Notes: generated from the sequence alone by a model not told the origin. DNA of 64,000 nt from Thamnaconus septentrionalis (GCA_009823395.1 CM020513.1:3517501-3581500); one strand, 5' to 3'; positions 1 through 13,685 are shown, numbered from the stretch's first letter. Translations and numbers: made by a program.

Positions 1-165
1 GTGTTTGTGGCCTCCTGGTAAAATGCTGAGTTTTAGCTTCCTGTGAACGCTGGTGTGTTGTTGACCGTCCGTGTCAGGTAGAGCGCAAAAACAAGATGGT
101 GTCAGGGGGAGGAGACAACACCTTGGGCTGTTTTGGGGCGTTGCATTGTGATGTCACAAAGAACA
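1..165 (+). repeat. Dispersed repeat, copy 1
   Basis: This block resembles the block at 22,020-22,140 in order and wording: CCTCCTGG, then TTTTAGCTTC, then a GTTG-GAC-GTCC stretch, then a purine-rich GGAGACAACACC. It ends in the near-palindrome TTGTGATGTCACAAAG at 146-161. Copies on the opposite strand lie at about 1,350-1,660 and 5,560-5,730. The copies are diverged, and I cannot name the family. It may be an old MITE or SINE. Confidence 0.45.
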
Positions 166-1348
166 AAGTGACATTTTTTTCAATGTCTGTTTTTTTTTTT
201 ACCCATTTCTTTCCTTACCATGGTAAGCCTTTGAGATCCTGGACACATGTGAAGCGTCTTTGCGGTATTAATCATCCAGGATCTCCAGAAAACAGCATAT
301 TAACCTTTGACCCCATCATAATTTACTTCTTCAACCGCTGATGGAAATAGATTAATGTAATCAAAACTAATAATCATTGACAAAACTTAATTCATTAAGA
401 TCACTCTGTCTTCCCCGTTACTTTCCCATGAACATGTCTAACGGATTTGCTGCCAACATCAAGAAAATGACGTAAAAGTAATATACAGTTTATGGTTTTT
501 CAGAGCCGCAGCCATTAATCATTGAGAAAAACTTCCCTTTACTGTCAGGCAACAATATATCTAGAGGTTACAGCCGAGAGAGTCTTGAAATGATTCTTGA
601 TTGCTTCGACTCTTCAGTGATAGTTGCAGTTTACAGTATTTGCATATTGTCAATCTTGCAGAAAAGGTGAAAAATTATGAATCGGCATCATGCACATTGA
701 TCATTTTTCCAAAGCAGCTTCTTACAGGATGATGCTGAATTGCTTTGCATCCAATTGAAGCTGCACTGAGCCGCTGAGGTATTGTACTGCAGCTCTGTTT
801 TCTATCTGCACAACATGGACTTAATCTGAGGTGCATGTTTTTCATTTTGAAGTGCCCCCTTTTGTTCCTGTGAGTTTCTTTACTGCTCTGGGTGGACGGT
901 GAACGTGCACAGGAGAAACCTTACTTGTGCTTCAAGCCTGAAAAATGTTAGTTTTGACTCGGCCTAAATGCAATTTTGCACAGAGACAAAATCTTTGCCA
1001 GTGTGCCCCCAAGTTTTGTGAAGTCCTCCGTGCAGGATCTCTCACATAAACACATGAGACTCCGATTTCATTTCCAGGTCAATGTCAAATGTAAACATTG
1101 ATCAGCCAGCGCATTAAAAGCACAGGCAGTGGATGTAAACAGCAGCGATCCGCTCGCAACGGTGCAGTATTCTGCTGGAAATCATCGACTTTTGGCACTG
1201 AACTTCGTGGAAGAAAGTCCCAACCAAGCTTTCAAAATTAATTTGAGCCTTCAGAAACATGTCATGCAGGTGTTGTTGTATTGTTGTATTTTTCTTATTG
1301 CATTCCTCCAATGTACAGAAAGTCAACAGAAAGCTTTGGGAATCAGTC

Positions 1349-1660
1349 CTTTGTGATGTCACAAAGGGCACTGAGATCCCTCCCTAGAGGGTAGTGACAA
1401 CAAACCTTTGAAGGTGTTGGCTACGCCCTTGGAAACCACCTTGTTTTTGTCCTCTCCAAAATATGTGGACTGTCCAACAAAGCCCCAATTTTAGTGGGAA
1501 GGTCAAACTCTCCGTTTTTAGCTGGAGGCTGTAAACACAGGGCTAAATACTTCGCTGTTTTATGGAGAGCTATACAGTCTGCGGGGTAAACAATCGTGTG
1601 AGATCGCACCACTGGAGGTGCAATTATGTAACGGCCGAGACTGAAAGCAGGTATATTTTG
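1349..1660 (-). repeat. Dispersed repeat, copy 2
   Basis: Read on the minus strand this region carries the same ordered blocks as 22,020-22,140: an ACAGCCTCC block, CTAAAA, GCTTTGTTGGAC-GTCCACAT, then GAGGAC-ACAAGGTGGT. It ends in CTTTGTGACATCACAAAG (minus strand, 1,349-1,366), two 8-nt inverted arms around a 2-nt centre. The order of shared blocks is visible; the family assignment is not known to me. Confidence 0.45.
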
Positions 1661-3817
1661 CATTTATCTGAATGTTTCAGAGTGAAAAACCAGTCAAGCT
1701 AAATGTTTGTGTTTCACTTGATGTGTTTGAGCAGCTTCTTCCCCTTTTATGTTTGGGTGGCGGACTGTAGTTTCCCTTTAAAGATAAAAATCAAACTATG
1801 AAAGTTGTAAATATACAGCCGGAAATCTTCAGAAGTGTTTTTATTTTTTAAAGTCCTGGTTGAAATGGAATGCACCACATGAGCGGGATCTTCTTCTTCT
1901 TCTTCTCTCTTTTTTTTTTTACTTCCCTGCCTCATAACTTTTCATTGACAGGGGCGGAAGTATATATGGTTTTATAATGAAATTAGGATGTTGCACTGAG
2001 ATTAGACTGATCTGTGATCAGACAGCTCGTGTACCACACAGAAGAAAATGCAGCTTTGACATCGACACAAAGAATCTTGCAGCGTTTACTTGCACGTGGC
2101 AAAAAACGCACGACGCTTGTGTCACATATGTGGTGCACAATTGTTTCAGCCTATTTTTCTGACGCACAAAAAAACAAAGGATCTTTACACTTCAGACAGA
2201 TCACTTCGCAACACTAACGCACAGACTGTGGATGTGCGTGTTTGTGCGCGAGAGTAAAAGAGACACCAAATTTTTATGTGAAGCTTTAAATTAGTTTCAC
2301 ATGAGCCGGGTGCACAAGGCATCAGCAGATTCTCTGATCAAATTAAGTGGAGATGAGGGGAGAGAAAAAAGAGGCAGCGGCTGTACTGATGTGTAATTGG
2401 ATAAACAGGGCCGGGCAGGACCAGACAGAGGGGACGCTGTTCTGCCTCGTCCCTCAGTTCTATATCTGGTCCAGCCTGGGACGGCTCAGCCAGGGCGGCC
2501 ACCTCCATCCATCTGCAGCCAGCTCAGGCCCTCAGGGGTCAATTAGTCTCTTTCTATACCGCCTTGTGATGCGCGTTTTTAAGGATTACTGGAAACAGTG
2601 AAAATTTGGAAAAGAAAACTCTGTCTAATTCACACACAAAAAAAAAGGTGCCGTTTGTCTATTTGGAAAATTAGTTAATGTGTTAAGAGCAGCGTTCCGA
2701 TTGGACAGTGGCGTTTGGCCTACAAGAAAAAAAAACTACAAGTAGGCCAGTTGACAGAAGTTCCTGAAAGCCTCTCTCCATTCCACTCTCCAAGTGGTGG
2801 AGAGGGCAAAATGATCTTCTGGCCAGCTGAAGTCCACCAGCCTTGTAAAATCTTTAGGATGATAGAGTTTTGTCAAATTTCAATATGTATATTTTTTAAC
2901 TATTTAATTTTTAATTTTACTATCCAACCCTCTGTGGCTGCAGTTAGTTATTATGGTTTGCGATGGGTTGTGGTTCACTCACTGATCCTCATCTACAATC
3001 ATATGGTGGAAAGAGATACTTTTTTTATTTTTTAGAATATTCATGCAGTTTCAAACAGACTCCCAACACATGTGAATAATCCCAATTGGCAAGAGGACCT
3101 GAGCTCAAATGTGGACTGTATTTACAGTCCAGCGGCGTTGAATATATGCACGGCGGCGCCTCGCTGCAGTGGCGTCAGAATTGAAGCTGCAGCCGCGACA
3201 GTTCAAACGCGAACATGTGGGAAACTTCAGAGGACGAGCTTCGGCAGCTGCGGACGCGTGCTGCAAACAACACGGCGGTCACACACGCACCCATTCGTAC
3301 ACAAAAGAGACATTCCTGGTGTAAAACAACCTTTATGTTTGGGCGCCGGCCGATGACAGTTAGGGGGCGTCGTCGCTGCCGCCAATCGATGGGTCTCTCT
3401 TACAGCGCGACTCAAATCGATTGCAGACTCTGACGGTGCTATTGTGAGTCTTGAGCTCTGGTATCGTTCTGAAAAAAAAACAGGACTTGCTTGAAAAATC
3501 AATTAGTGATGATTAAAATTTGCATATTTTTACATATTTTACGTTTTATCCACCCCTGACACTGTAAGTGAGGTGTACACAAAATTATCCATCTGTGTTT
3601 TACATTTTAATGAGTTTAGAAAAAAAAAATTGAGAGCAACAAAAAAAGCAACAATACAAGTGATCTCTGTTTGGAAAATAACCTTTTGCTCTCCCATGTT
3701 TATTGTTTACCTCAGCCCTGCTTAACATAAGTAGGCTTAAAAGTACCAACTTTTTTTTTTGTCTCACGTTACCTGGAGGACTGATTGGACTCAAACACTC
3801 TGATCCCTTCACGTCAC

Positions 3818-3897
3818 GATGACGCTAACTCGCAGCTGGACTGAGGCCAAGCTTCTCCTGGATAGCTTGGCCTCAGTCTGCTCGCGTCGCCGTCATC
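3818..3897. other. 80-nt hairpin-forming inverted repeat
   Basis: GACTGAGGCCAAGCT (3,839-3,853) is followed, after a 10-nt loop, by its exact reverse complement (3,864-3,878). Outside a 12-14 nt mismatched segment the pairing resumes for 7 bp: GATGACG at 3,818-3,824 with CGTCATC at 3,891-3,897. The whole is an 80-nt fold with a perfect 15-bp stem, in the size range of a microRNA precursor, although the 10-nt loop with a flawless inner stem is also what a short palindrome would give. I do not recognise a known microRNA. Strand and transcription are unknown. Confidence 0.5.
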
Positions 3898-4301
3898 CAA
3901 ATGATCACAAAGACAAGCCGACGAGGGTTTTTACTCTGTCCGGTTTGCACGGCACCTCCGCAGAGGGCAGTTCAATCAAATAATCGCATCGTGCCTAAAC
4001 ACCGTTGCCCAATTGCATTCGGCTGCGGCTCGCGGAGGCTCGAAGATAAATACGCAGGGAATTACGCTCCACCGTGAGACTTAATCCCCCCCCCCCACTC
4101 ACAACATGTAAGCCGTCTTTGCTCGGCTTTTTTATTGGCTTGTAAGTAATGAAACCTCACGTACATGCGAGCGCTAACCCCGGCCGTCATCTCTCGTGGA
4201 GGTCGGCCAAAAATACCGCAGCCTTATTTTTAAACCCCCGGCCTGCAATATCGGCCTATTTGATACAGTTTTAGGACGTGTTTGGATTGTAACAGAAAAC
4301 T

Positions 4302-4306
<5 letters not shown>

Positions 4307-4342
<36 letters not shown>
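4307..4342. repeat. (TG)n microsatellite
   Basis: Nearly pure TG dinucleotide run in the lmo2 3' flank. Long cysteine/valine or threonine/histidine open frames across it are artefacts of the repeat. Confidence 0.95.
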
Positions 4343-5559
4343 CGGCCGACCCGGTCCTGATCTTCCCACAGCGGCGTCCGGGGGCCGTGCGAGGCAGCGA
4401 TGAGCACAAAGACGCAGCGCCGAAAAACATAACAAAGCGCTCATGTCGGGCGATCCGGGCTTGAGCCCAGCCACCCAGCGCTCGGCGAGGACTCCTGTGT
4501 AGATGGAGAAGGAGACACATTCCCCTGAAATGAGCTTCTCTGGGATGAAAGCCTTGCGCGAGCTCCTCGGATGACCCGCGACCCCGTCTGTATTTGTCCA
4601 GGGGAGGGGGAGCCCTGATCCCGGGCTCCCCGACTCCCCGCCAGGATCCCGGGGAGTCGCGTCGGCGTGGCCAGAGAAGCTCGCCGCTCTGCCCTCCGGC
4701 TGTTTTGCTTTGGAGGTAGAGAGAGACCCTCAGATGAGCCGGCACTGTCACAGCAGTGACCTTTCACCTCGGGAGCCTCAGAGGTGGGCCACGGCGGGCC
4801 CTTCTTGGAGCGCCTCATCTTTGCACGTATATTTCAAATCTCGAGATCTTTGCGGTGCTTCAGGACGCTGAGATTGTTTTCTTTTTAACCAACAATTGCT
4901 CACTGTGTCAGCGAACGCCTCACTACCGCAACTTTCAGAAACTGTGTGCTGGAACACAGCGTGTTGGTACCTGACTGAAGACCCTTTTCATCAGTGAAGC
5001 TCTAGGGCCTGTTTTTTGTGGTCTGAGCCAAAGTTGGAACAACGTTTGGACAGACAAAGAGAAAACGGACTTCTGCCTGGAGTTGGAGGTGGAGTCACAA
5101 TGACTGATTAAAACTTACAACATACAAGCTTACAAAACCTGCGACATGAGCATATATATCAGCGATTTGTCAAGGAAGATGCCCTATGGTCCTCTGTATG
5201 CTGGCTTTTTTATTTATAAACACTGTCACTATCAGTATTGATATGAGAAATTCTTGTGGAATACAGCTGCATGAGTCAGTAGTCCTTTTGTGGCCCAAGA
5301 AAGATGGGATTAGGCAGCCTTACGGCATTCTTGGATGCACTTCTTAAACTTGTAAATCTTTCATTCGATTAAAAAAAAAATGCAGATGATGGCAGTCAGG
5401 CATGTTTGGACGTTGGCGAGGCCTCGCAACGCCCGGAGCAGCAGCTGTTGATGCTGTTTGTTTGGGTTTTTTTCTGAATACATTACATGTACAGTGGTGC
5501 TCTCACCAACCCTGGAAGTGCAAAAGCAAAAGGTTACCCCTGTTGAACTAACAGTGAAG

Positions 5560-5730
5560 TTCCACTTGGTGACAAGAATACCTCTCCCAGGTTAGAGGGA
5601 GTGGCTTTGTTTAGGTTCTGCCCCCCCCGAGACCATCTTGCTTGTGTCCTCAACCCAACGTGAAAGCTGGCCATAAGCGTATAACGGGTCTTTTTGGAGA
5701 AGGTATAGTGATGCTCAGACCAACAGCGGC
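5560..5730 (-). repeat. Dispersed repeat, probable copy 3
   Basis: On the minus strand this stretch reads GAGGACACAAGCAAGATGGT followed by a G-rich run, matching the ACAAGATGGTGTC plus G-run part of copy 1 and the GAGGAC-ACAAGGTGG part of copy 2. The rest is too diverged for a firm alignment by eye. Confidence 0.3.
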
Positions 5731-6046
5731 GGCCAAAGTGCAGTTTCAGTCATGAGCTCAGCATCCGCCGCCGCTGCCGTCGCCGCTAACCTCTGCCCTG
5801 CCCCCAAGGCTTGGCAGGATGTCAGTCAGCCCCAAAAACAGCCAATTAGAAACAAACACAGATGCCCCGAATTCCACGTCCACTTGAAACAGTCGGCTGA
5901 CCCCCTTTTCCCCTCTGTTTAGTTTACCTCTGCCCGGCCGGACCCTCGGGCCAGCTTTAATCCAATAGAGTGTTTGCTTTAAAGACGGTTGAACAGGGAG
6001 ACACTGTGGGTGAGTGGTTGACCAGTGCAGTCTACAGCCTACCCCT

Positions 6047-6050
<4 letters not shown>

Positions 6051-6086
<36 letters not shown>

Positions 6087-6089
6087 CAT
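6051..6089. repeat. (CA)n microsatellite
   Basis: CA dinucleotide run with one CG interruption near its end, in non-coding sequence downstream of lmo2. Confidence 0.95.
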
Positions 6090-7261
6090 ACCCCAACCCT
6101 CAGCCCCCGGCGTGGACGTCTCGAATAGGGGACGCAAGAACATCTTGACCTGATCCTTATCGCGACTGTGACCCATTTCAGGTTCCCTACAGAATCCTCC
6201 TGTTGAGAAGTTTCACGTTAACGCATCATCATGGGCCAACATCTTCCCATGGAGTCACAAGTGAGAAAAACAACTGTGCTCCATGGAGGGTTCTAGTGCA
6301 CAGGGTTGTTGCAGCCTTGGTGGGGTTTGACATAAAATAGCAGTTGTCCAATTATTCGGTCATTCTCATGTTGTAATGTGTCCATGGTGCCAATAGAACT
6401 TTATTAGCGCTCTGTTTACTCCCCAAGTTGAGTAATGGGAAATGTTTTAATTGCATGCTGCCCACAGTAGTCTTGTTAATCAGTACCCCCACAATGGACA
6501 TGTCTTTTTAAACTCAAGTAACCTTTAAGGGAGTCAGAGCTTCTTCAGTTCGTGTGAATGACAACAGTGGGTATGAACCCCATCACCAAACCTGAGATCT
6601 AATATTTTAATGGTATGTTGAACAGTTATGAGAGGAGTTGAAGCAGCGTCGTGCTTGAGCAGGTCACTAGTAAAACCAGTTATGTTAGAAAATGCGAAGC
6701 CTCTGTAAGATACCATCATCCGCCTCTTCAATCCTCCTCGCTTGCAGCTGACATGGGAAAATATAAATAGCTTTTGCCATAATTGCCGCAAATAATTGCC
6801 CCTATTATGAATACTGACCCTATTTAGCAGATGGCTGCTCCTCACCTGCGATTTGTTAGCGGCGTCCGTGTTGGGCCGATCGATCACATGATTCCTGCGC
6901 GTCCACCGGCCACTCTGGCAACGGGCGAGTTGGCCTCAGCGGCGGAGACAAAGATGTACTCTTCCGTCTAATTGTCAGGAATGTCCCGTTGAGACAAGAA
7001 AGACGCTCATTCACATGCCGCTTAATAAGAGTCATGCTGCCTACGCGCAATTTTCTTAAGAAAGTCACTGAAAAACTGTCTTGTGCTCCTACGAGCGGCT
7101 GCAGGGATTGCGCCCGGCTCACCCCTGCAGGAGCACCGAGGCACACAGTTTGGTTTACGGCCTCGCTCGCGTCTCGGTCCATCTCACAGCGGCTTCATTC
7201 GCATCCCGTCACCTGTGTTGATGATCCTCAGGTGAAACTGCGACCCCCAACACCAGCCAAC

Positions 7262-7345
7262 CAGCTCAGAGGTCTAGTGGCAGAATGTCCAACCTGAGGC
7301 TGTTTGGTTGTGGGTTCGATCCCCAGCTGGGTCATACCAAAGACT
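7262..7345 (+). repeat. tRNA-derived SINE head (degenerate)
   Basis: The segment has an internal RNA polymerase III promoter layout: an A-box-like GGTCTAGTGGCAGAATG at about 7,271-7,287 and a perfect B box GGTTCGATCC at 7,313-7,322, followed by the CCAGCTGGGTCATACC-type wording common in fish SINEs. It cannot form a full acceptor stem, so it is not a tRNA gene. The SINE 3' body is not clearly delimited. Confidence 0.6.
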
Positions 7346-10282
7346 GTCAAAAACTGTTAAAAACTCAATTTTACAAATCCCAACATGTTGTCACTAATGT
7401 TGTAGAATCAGTGTAATATAAACAAAACACGCTAGCTTAGCTATCATGTTTGAAGCTGCGGTGACTTGTTGTAATCAGGAATTAACATTATTTTGTACAT
7501 TTGTTTCATGTGCGATAAAGTGTTGTTGGTGCCGTCTCGGCCATCTGTTGGCAAATCGCTGTTTAAAAATGAGCAGAAAAACAACATGCTTACCTCAGTG
7601 CAAAACTGTACTGTGGGGTTTTGTGTAAATCTACAAGAACTGAGATCCATGTGTGTGTTTTTTCTCCACAGCTCACGATTTCTTGTGCATAATCCTACAT
7701 GTGTTTTCGTGATGTCCTTCAATCAGTTTGTTGGAAACCATTTCACATGGCCAACGATGAACCCAAATCTGATGTGCCCTCTCTAACACGCCAGTTCGCG
7801 TCACAAGCATTGTTAGCTTCTCTGTTTGTATCCCTCTGATCCTACGTTACAATTAGCAGCTGGTACATCGGTTGCCAGTACAATACCATTGATTGCCGCC
7901 TCACTATTCCTTCTCCTGTGGGAACTTGCTTACTTGGCTGTGATTTGTGGGGGTGTTTTTTTTTTTTTTTTCAAATCTGATCAGATTCAGCTGCAGCGGT
8001 CGTTCTGGCATCAAGGAGTTTGTAACAATTACTGTAACAAAGCTTTTCAGCTAGAAACCAGAGAACACAGCCGCCGGCTGCTCGGCCCTCTGCTGCTGGT
8101 ATTAAAGCAAATCTACGGGCCTTTTTGGCAGGTCTGTCTGAGTTTGGCTGGTGTGCTGGCCAAGCTTTAAAGACACATGCAGGATAATACACTTATCTCC
8201 ACACACACACACACATTCGCCAAGATTGCTTCCATCAGTGCACTCGGTAAATGGTGGTGAGACTTTCGGATATTTCGCCAGTCCTGGGTTTAAGGATGGA
8301 CATCGTCTCACTCACAGCATAACTGGTCGACCGTCTTTATTGTAGTGCCAGACACCCTCTGCCAGATTTGCATAGGGATGATTGAGTGACGATAAACAGC
8401 TGCGTGGATGTGGCCTTTTGACAGGGGATCGTTTTTTTTCTTATCGGGTCGTGCCGCAGATTTGCAGTTGACGTTTCATTCCCGCATCGCCGACGCTTCA
8501 AATCACCCAGCCTTAAGGAAACAGATGTGCGTCGCGCGATTGACTGATCACCGGCTCGATCAAACATTCCCACAGCTCCAAGACCTTCCCAAGGCGAGGT
8601 AGACCACCATGCCTCACAGACAATGGTAATTGAGATGTTTTTTTGTGCGGTGCGATTCTAAAGATAGCGGCTCACATGGCGAACACAAGACGCACATGGT
8701 TGCGAGCGCTAAGCCTTTAAAAGTGCGTGGCTCCTGGAATTGGCGGCCCTGGACAATTACAGCAGAGGGGTCCACACAGGGGTGCTGGCCAGAGGCCGAC
8801 GGGGCCGCGTGATCGTCCCGGAGAGGCGGGAGCGGCGGCCCAGGGGGAGACAAAGGCTCCACTCAGCCGTGCTCTTTTGCTTTACGCCTCACACTCACGC
8901 GCAACTGCCCTTCGATTGCTTATTGAATTACGTCCAATCAAACAATTAGGAGTCACATGGAGGAGCAGCAGCGTACGTCGGCCCCAACGCAGCCGCTGGG
9001 TATAACGGCCGCTGTGTTGTCCTTCCGTGGGAAGTTTCAAAAACAAGATGTCTGAAATTTTTTTCCACACCGTGATGAACGTCCCGGGCTGCGGCTGCAA
9101 GTCAGGTGGCTTTTGACGACAGCTACGGAGGAGAGTGCCAGCGCCAATCATGATCAAATTCGAGTTTTGTCTTTTTGTTTGTTTTTTTTAAACCAAATCC
9201 CAGTCTACTCATGTAGTGAATTCACAATTTTTTTGATACTTTCAGAGGGTGTCTCTTTGGTGATGCACTAATTACTCAAATGTGCTAGTTGATAGCATTA
9301 TAAAAGTGATTTGCAGCATAGAAAAAAGCAAATCCCGCTAAATGTTCGAGCTTAAATGCTAAATTTTCCTGGTGGAATGAGAAGTTTTTGACTTACCCCC
9401 TCATAAGATAACTCTTGAAAGTTCTTTGAAATCATAAGTTATAAAAAAATATATATATATTCTTTACTTCATTGTTGTTCGTTTTTGTGTTGACAGTTTT
9501 TAGCAACTGAGCTGCCAGACAGTTGAGTAGCTAAAACACATTTTAAATTGAAGAGTGCCGCAAAGAACAAATGTTTTTTTTTTTTTTATAGAATTTCTCA
9601 AATTACGAAATGGAATAGAAGCCTTTTGCTCATCAAGAACCAAACAACATCGCAAACCGTGTCAAATGATTTACTTGTCATGACACAAAAAATTCCTGTC
9701 CTGGAATGCACGATGATTGTAAAAAAAAAGAAACAGCATTATTGTCTTCTGTTCCAACCGCACCAATTATGCAACTATCAGCAGAAATGTAATTTGTCTG
9801 AACAGTGTATTTAAGGCCTTCTGCAGGGTCACTCCCAAGGTTTCGCCTTGTCTGAGCGAGCCGCGGCATGGAGTTGCGCTGCGGCCAGTGGGGTGTTGAG
9901 AGGCAGCAGCCAGTGGGGAGGAAATGGGCTCTGGCATGTTGACTCAGGAGTAAATCCCCCCAGACTTCTCCAAAAGGGCTCCTATTAGAGTTTAATCACC
10001 CTGCGATTAAGCGCGCACACACCCACACACACACACACCTGCGGACACGCGCCGGCTCTGAAGCCAAGGGCGATGACTGGTGAGCGCACAAACTCTGAGC
10101 GCCTTCGACTCATCAGGGAGCTGCAATCAACACGTTGGATGGATGAGGGCAAAACTGGCCTCTGAAGAGTCCCGAACGCTGCTAGATTCACTTCTCTCTC
10201 TTCCTGTCAGCTTAAGAAACTGGCTGTGGCCAGCTGCTGCCTCATAAAGACTCTCCAGGTTGCACCATGAACGATACTCGAC

Positions 10283-10354
10283 CGGCCTGTCTGTGTGTGC
10301 GTGCATGTGTGTGTGCGTGCGTGTGTGTGTGCGCGTGTGCGTGTGTGTGTGTGT
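10283..10354. repeat. Compound (TG)n/(CG) microsatellite
   Basis: Alternating purine-pyrimidine run of GTGT broken by GTGC and GCGC steps, in non-coding sequence. Confidence 0.9.
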
Positions 10355-12802
10355 TTTTCTCCGCCGTTAGATTTTTATGACCACAGATTTCTCAAAGGCT
10401 TCCCAGCAACCCTCTCAGCTTTCGTCCAAAAACAAGTCGAGGCTCCCAGTTTGCATTATGGCCAACTTATTTTTAGACAAAAGGCTCCAATCTATTGTCT
10501 GTAAAGGCAAAAAAAAAATTACCCGTTCCATGTACATTTGCATAATGCTAAACAAGCAGTTCTCCATCCTGAGCTGATTTTGTTGGGGGTTTTTGTTTTA
10601 TTCTTCCTCCCCTCCACACATGGCCCGCCGAGCTGCCAAAGATCCCGAGCAGGAATGGAGAGCAATGGACTATAAAAAGGGAGGAACTGAGCTTTTTACG
10701 TTATAGGACACTTTGATTGTGTTACAGATTGGTTCCAGGTGATGCGGCCCTGAGAGGGGGCCAGTCCGACGGGAAGGGAAGGGAAGAGAGAAACACTTAA
10801 ACTAAGGATGGCATAGGCAGGATTTTAGTATTAGGGGGAAGATTTAGAGCAGCAGGTGTAGGGAATCAAACAGGGACTCGGGGATTGTGTAGTGTGGTGG
10901 GTGGCGACAGCCTGCAGGGCGGCAACATCGACGGTGGCTGCTGCCTCAAAGGCTGGCACTAAACACGGCTTCTGTAGTGGGAAACCCACTTTCAAGGCAA
11001 TTTAACTCAGATACATTGTCGCCACTTATCGTAACCCTGTTTAATAGTTGTTACAGCTGTTTTTAAACGTATTTTTATGCATCCAATATTGTTTTATGTG
11101 CAGGAAAGATGGATCTCAGTCGCTCTGGAAAGTCACAATTCAACTATTTTAAATTCTCTTGAACTTTTAGATCTCTGTCTGTCTCCACCGACTTCTGACA
11201 GCTTGGTTTAGACACTTTCTGCTGGACGACAGCAATTCACACGAAGCTGTGGCAGAAACAAAAGCAGCCAACGTGTGAAAACCTGTCCGCCAAAAAACAC
11301 GTGTTTTTATTTTCCCCACCGCTGACAAACTGACTGCAAGACTGTGAATTAAAAACTCTGGTTCGGTCCGACGGTGTCAGTCTTCCACCGTCTGCCACTG
11401 TTCCGCTGTGATTGGAAGCAGGCACTGTGCGGGAAAGTCCAATTAGAGGCGGAAATTGCACGGAGCCCCGGTGCTGCGTCGTAGCCCTGGGTTTCTGCAT
11501 GGTCACTTACCTGCACATCTGCACGGCTTTTTGCTTTTTTTTGCTTTTTTTTTTAAACAGCGATAGCCGCCTTTTCCCTGCACCTTAATTGGAGCCTCCA
11601 TCGGCGAATTGCATGAAAGCCCAAGTGAGCCGCCATGGTCTGCTTCCTGGTAACGCTCTGACTTTTCACTGGTGTCTAATGAGACGGAGATTAAAGTCAG
11701 GCTTTGGCTTCGTACCAGAAAGTCCTTTCTGAGAGTGATCACAGTGAATCTGGAATCACTGAAATAACGTGTCAGAATTAAAGGGCCAGTGCCTGGACAT
11801 TAATGTCTACACATGACAGCAATATATACATATATATAATATATATCTGGCATATACTGTATGTTTTGTCAGGTTTGACTCAAGGAGTGTTTGGTACGAT
11901 ATAAAATGTAATATGCAATGTAATAAAAAAAAAGGCAAGTTTATTTGATTTAAAATATTAAGTAGCCACTAAAAAACAGCACTGTGCAATATCATTAATT
12001 AAACTATAACTGAGATGCTGACAGTTGAAGAGGAGAACAATGTTTTTTCCCTCCTCCACCTCCTGCTTCTCCTCCTTCTAATAAACAAGCCGCCCCTCCA
12101 AGTTTCTTCCCACCCAAAAATCATGCACAGGAGAAACTTTCACGTGTCACCTCAGTTCATTTTCTCCACTGTTCATCCATGAAACTATACAGCAGGTCTG
12201 TGGTTTGGGAGTTATTAAAAAAACCAACAGAAAAAAAAAACAGAAACTGCGAAAGCATTTAATGATCAATAATATGTGGTCTCGACAGTCAGCTACATTT
12301 ATTACTCTGCGGTGATGCAGCCTGTCAGCGTCGGTGTTGGGGAGGAAGACGGATGCTTGGCTGAACACCTCCCAGTCTCGGCGGTGATCCACCTCCACCG
12401 TCGCCGCCTCCGACTGTTTCCGACGCAGGTCCTCGGCCTCTCTCGCTGCCTCCTCGCTGCCGTGTGCCTGCTTCGTCAGGAGCCGCCAACACGGCTCGAC
12501 ATGTGGGGCGAATTTCAGCAGCGGGCAGTGAGAACGGTTTGTGGAGAAAAACAAATCAAACTGTGCAAACCATCTAGATCTGCCGCTGGTGGACGGCAGC
12601 TAGTTTGAGGGGATTAATCATTTTACGTACAAATTTGACGCACTTCTTCCTGTTTTTTCCTCTTACTTTACTTTTTTACTACCTACTTCATACTGGACAG
12701 ATGCAGTAACATCTTGCATACCTGCACGTGCTCCTGTCCTCCTTGGGGACTCATCTTCTCGACTCTTCCCCCAGTGTTTCTGAAGAGGTGGCTGGGGATC
12801 TG

Positions 12803-12855
12803 TCTTCTTCTTCTTCTTCTTCTTCTTCTTCTTCTTCTTCTTCTTCTTCTTCTTC
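12803..12855. repeat. (TTC)n / (GAA)n tract
   Basis: About 17 almost perfect TTC triplets (GAA on the minus strand). It is the longest pure GAA.TTC tract in the window and lies in non-coding DNA downstream of lmo2. Poly-serine, poly-lysine and poly-arginine frames here are repeat artefacts. Confidence 0.95.
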
Positions 12856-13684
12856 CTCCTGTGCACCAGCACGACGGAGCACTCGACCTCTGAAACGAGA
12901 GGCACATGTGCTCAGTTGAGACGTTTAAAGCAAAAGCCAAGGAGTCGCTTGTTTATTTTCCCTGCTTTTTTATGAGCTTCGACTTGTCGGCTCACTCCTC
13001 GGACGTCCCGTCACAGTGTTTCCTGACATTTGTGGATCTTTAAACGTTGTTGACTTGAGGTTTTATTCTTTTAAATCAAAGTAGGGTTTTTAGTAGTAGT
13101 TTTAGAATTACATTTATTAGATTTACTGTATTAGAAAGTCTGACATAATACTACAAATTAAGTTTATCTTACAAAAACTTTAATGTTTGGAGTCATTAAA
13201 CTCTCATTTGAGTTTGTTTTTCCAGCTCTTAAATATACAAGACGTAAAAATGTAAATTTATTTATTTTGAAATTGTCCTTTTGATTTAGAAACCCACATC
13301 CTCAATTTTTTTTTTTCCCACTGTGAGTACTGCACCGGAGCAAAGCAGCAAACATCGTAACACTGCCGGATCCATCACATGGCACATCTGCACACATGTT
13401 GCTGGCTGATAGGGCAGTGCAAAGGACGAGAGCCCGGGAATACTCACAAAGAACCCCCCAACAAAAAGAAAAATAACACACAGTGGGAATAAAAGAAATG
13501 GATGGTAGGGCAGATAGTGAGAGTGAGTGCATGATGCAGGAAGAGACTAAAATGTGAGGAGGCAGCAAAACAGTTTTTGTCCGGGGGGCCCCAGAGGGTC
13601 TCCTACCTAATAAATCCTCAGCACGTATTTAATCCAGTCAGAGGACAGGAGTTAAAGGATGTGTGCTTATTGCTCACCTATCCA

Positions 13685-13685
<1 letters not shown>

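Noticed and set aside
1114..1371. Pair of overlapping 75-85 residue frames on opposite strands
   Set aside because: No splice sites, no domain, and they overlap a dispersed repeat.
3818..3897. Known microRNA
   Set aside because: The stem sequence matches no microRNA I recognise, so I report only a hairpin.
4230..4751. 173-residue minus-strand frame
   Set aside because: It runs through a TG repeat and GC-rich DNA, and no conserved motif is visible.
7262..7345. Possible tRNA gene
   Set aside because: A and B boxes are present, but acceptor and anticodon stems do not form; it fits a SINE head.
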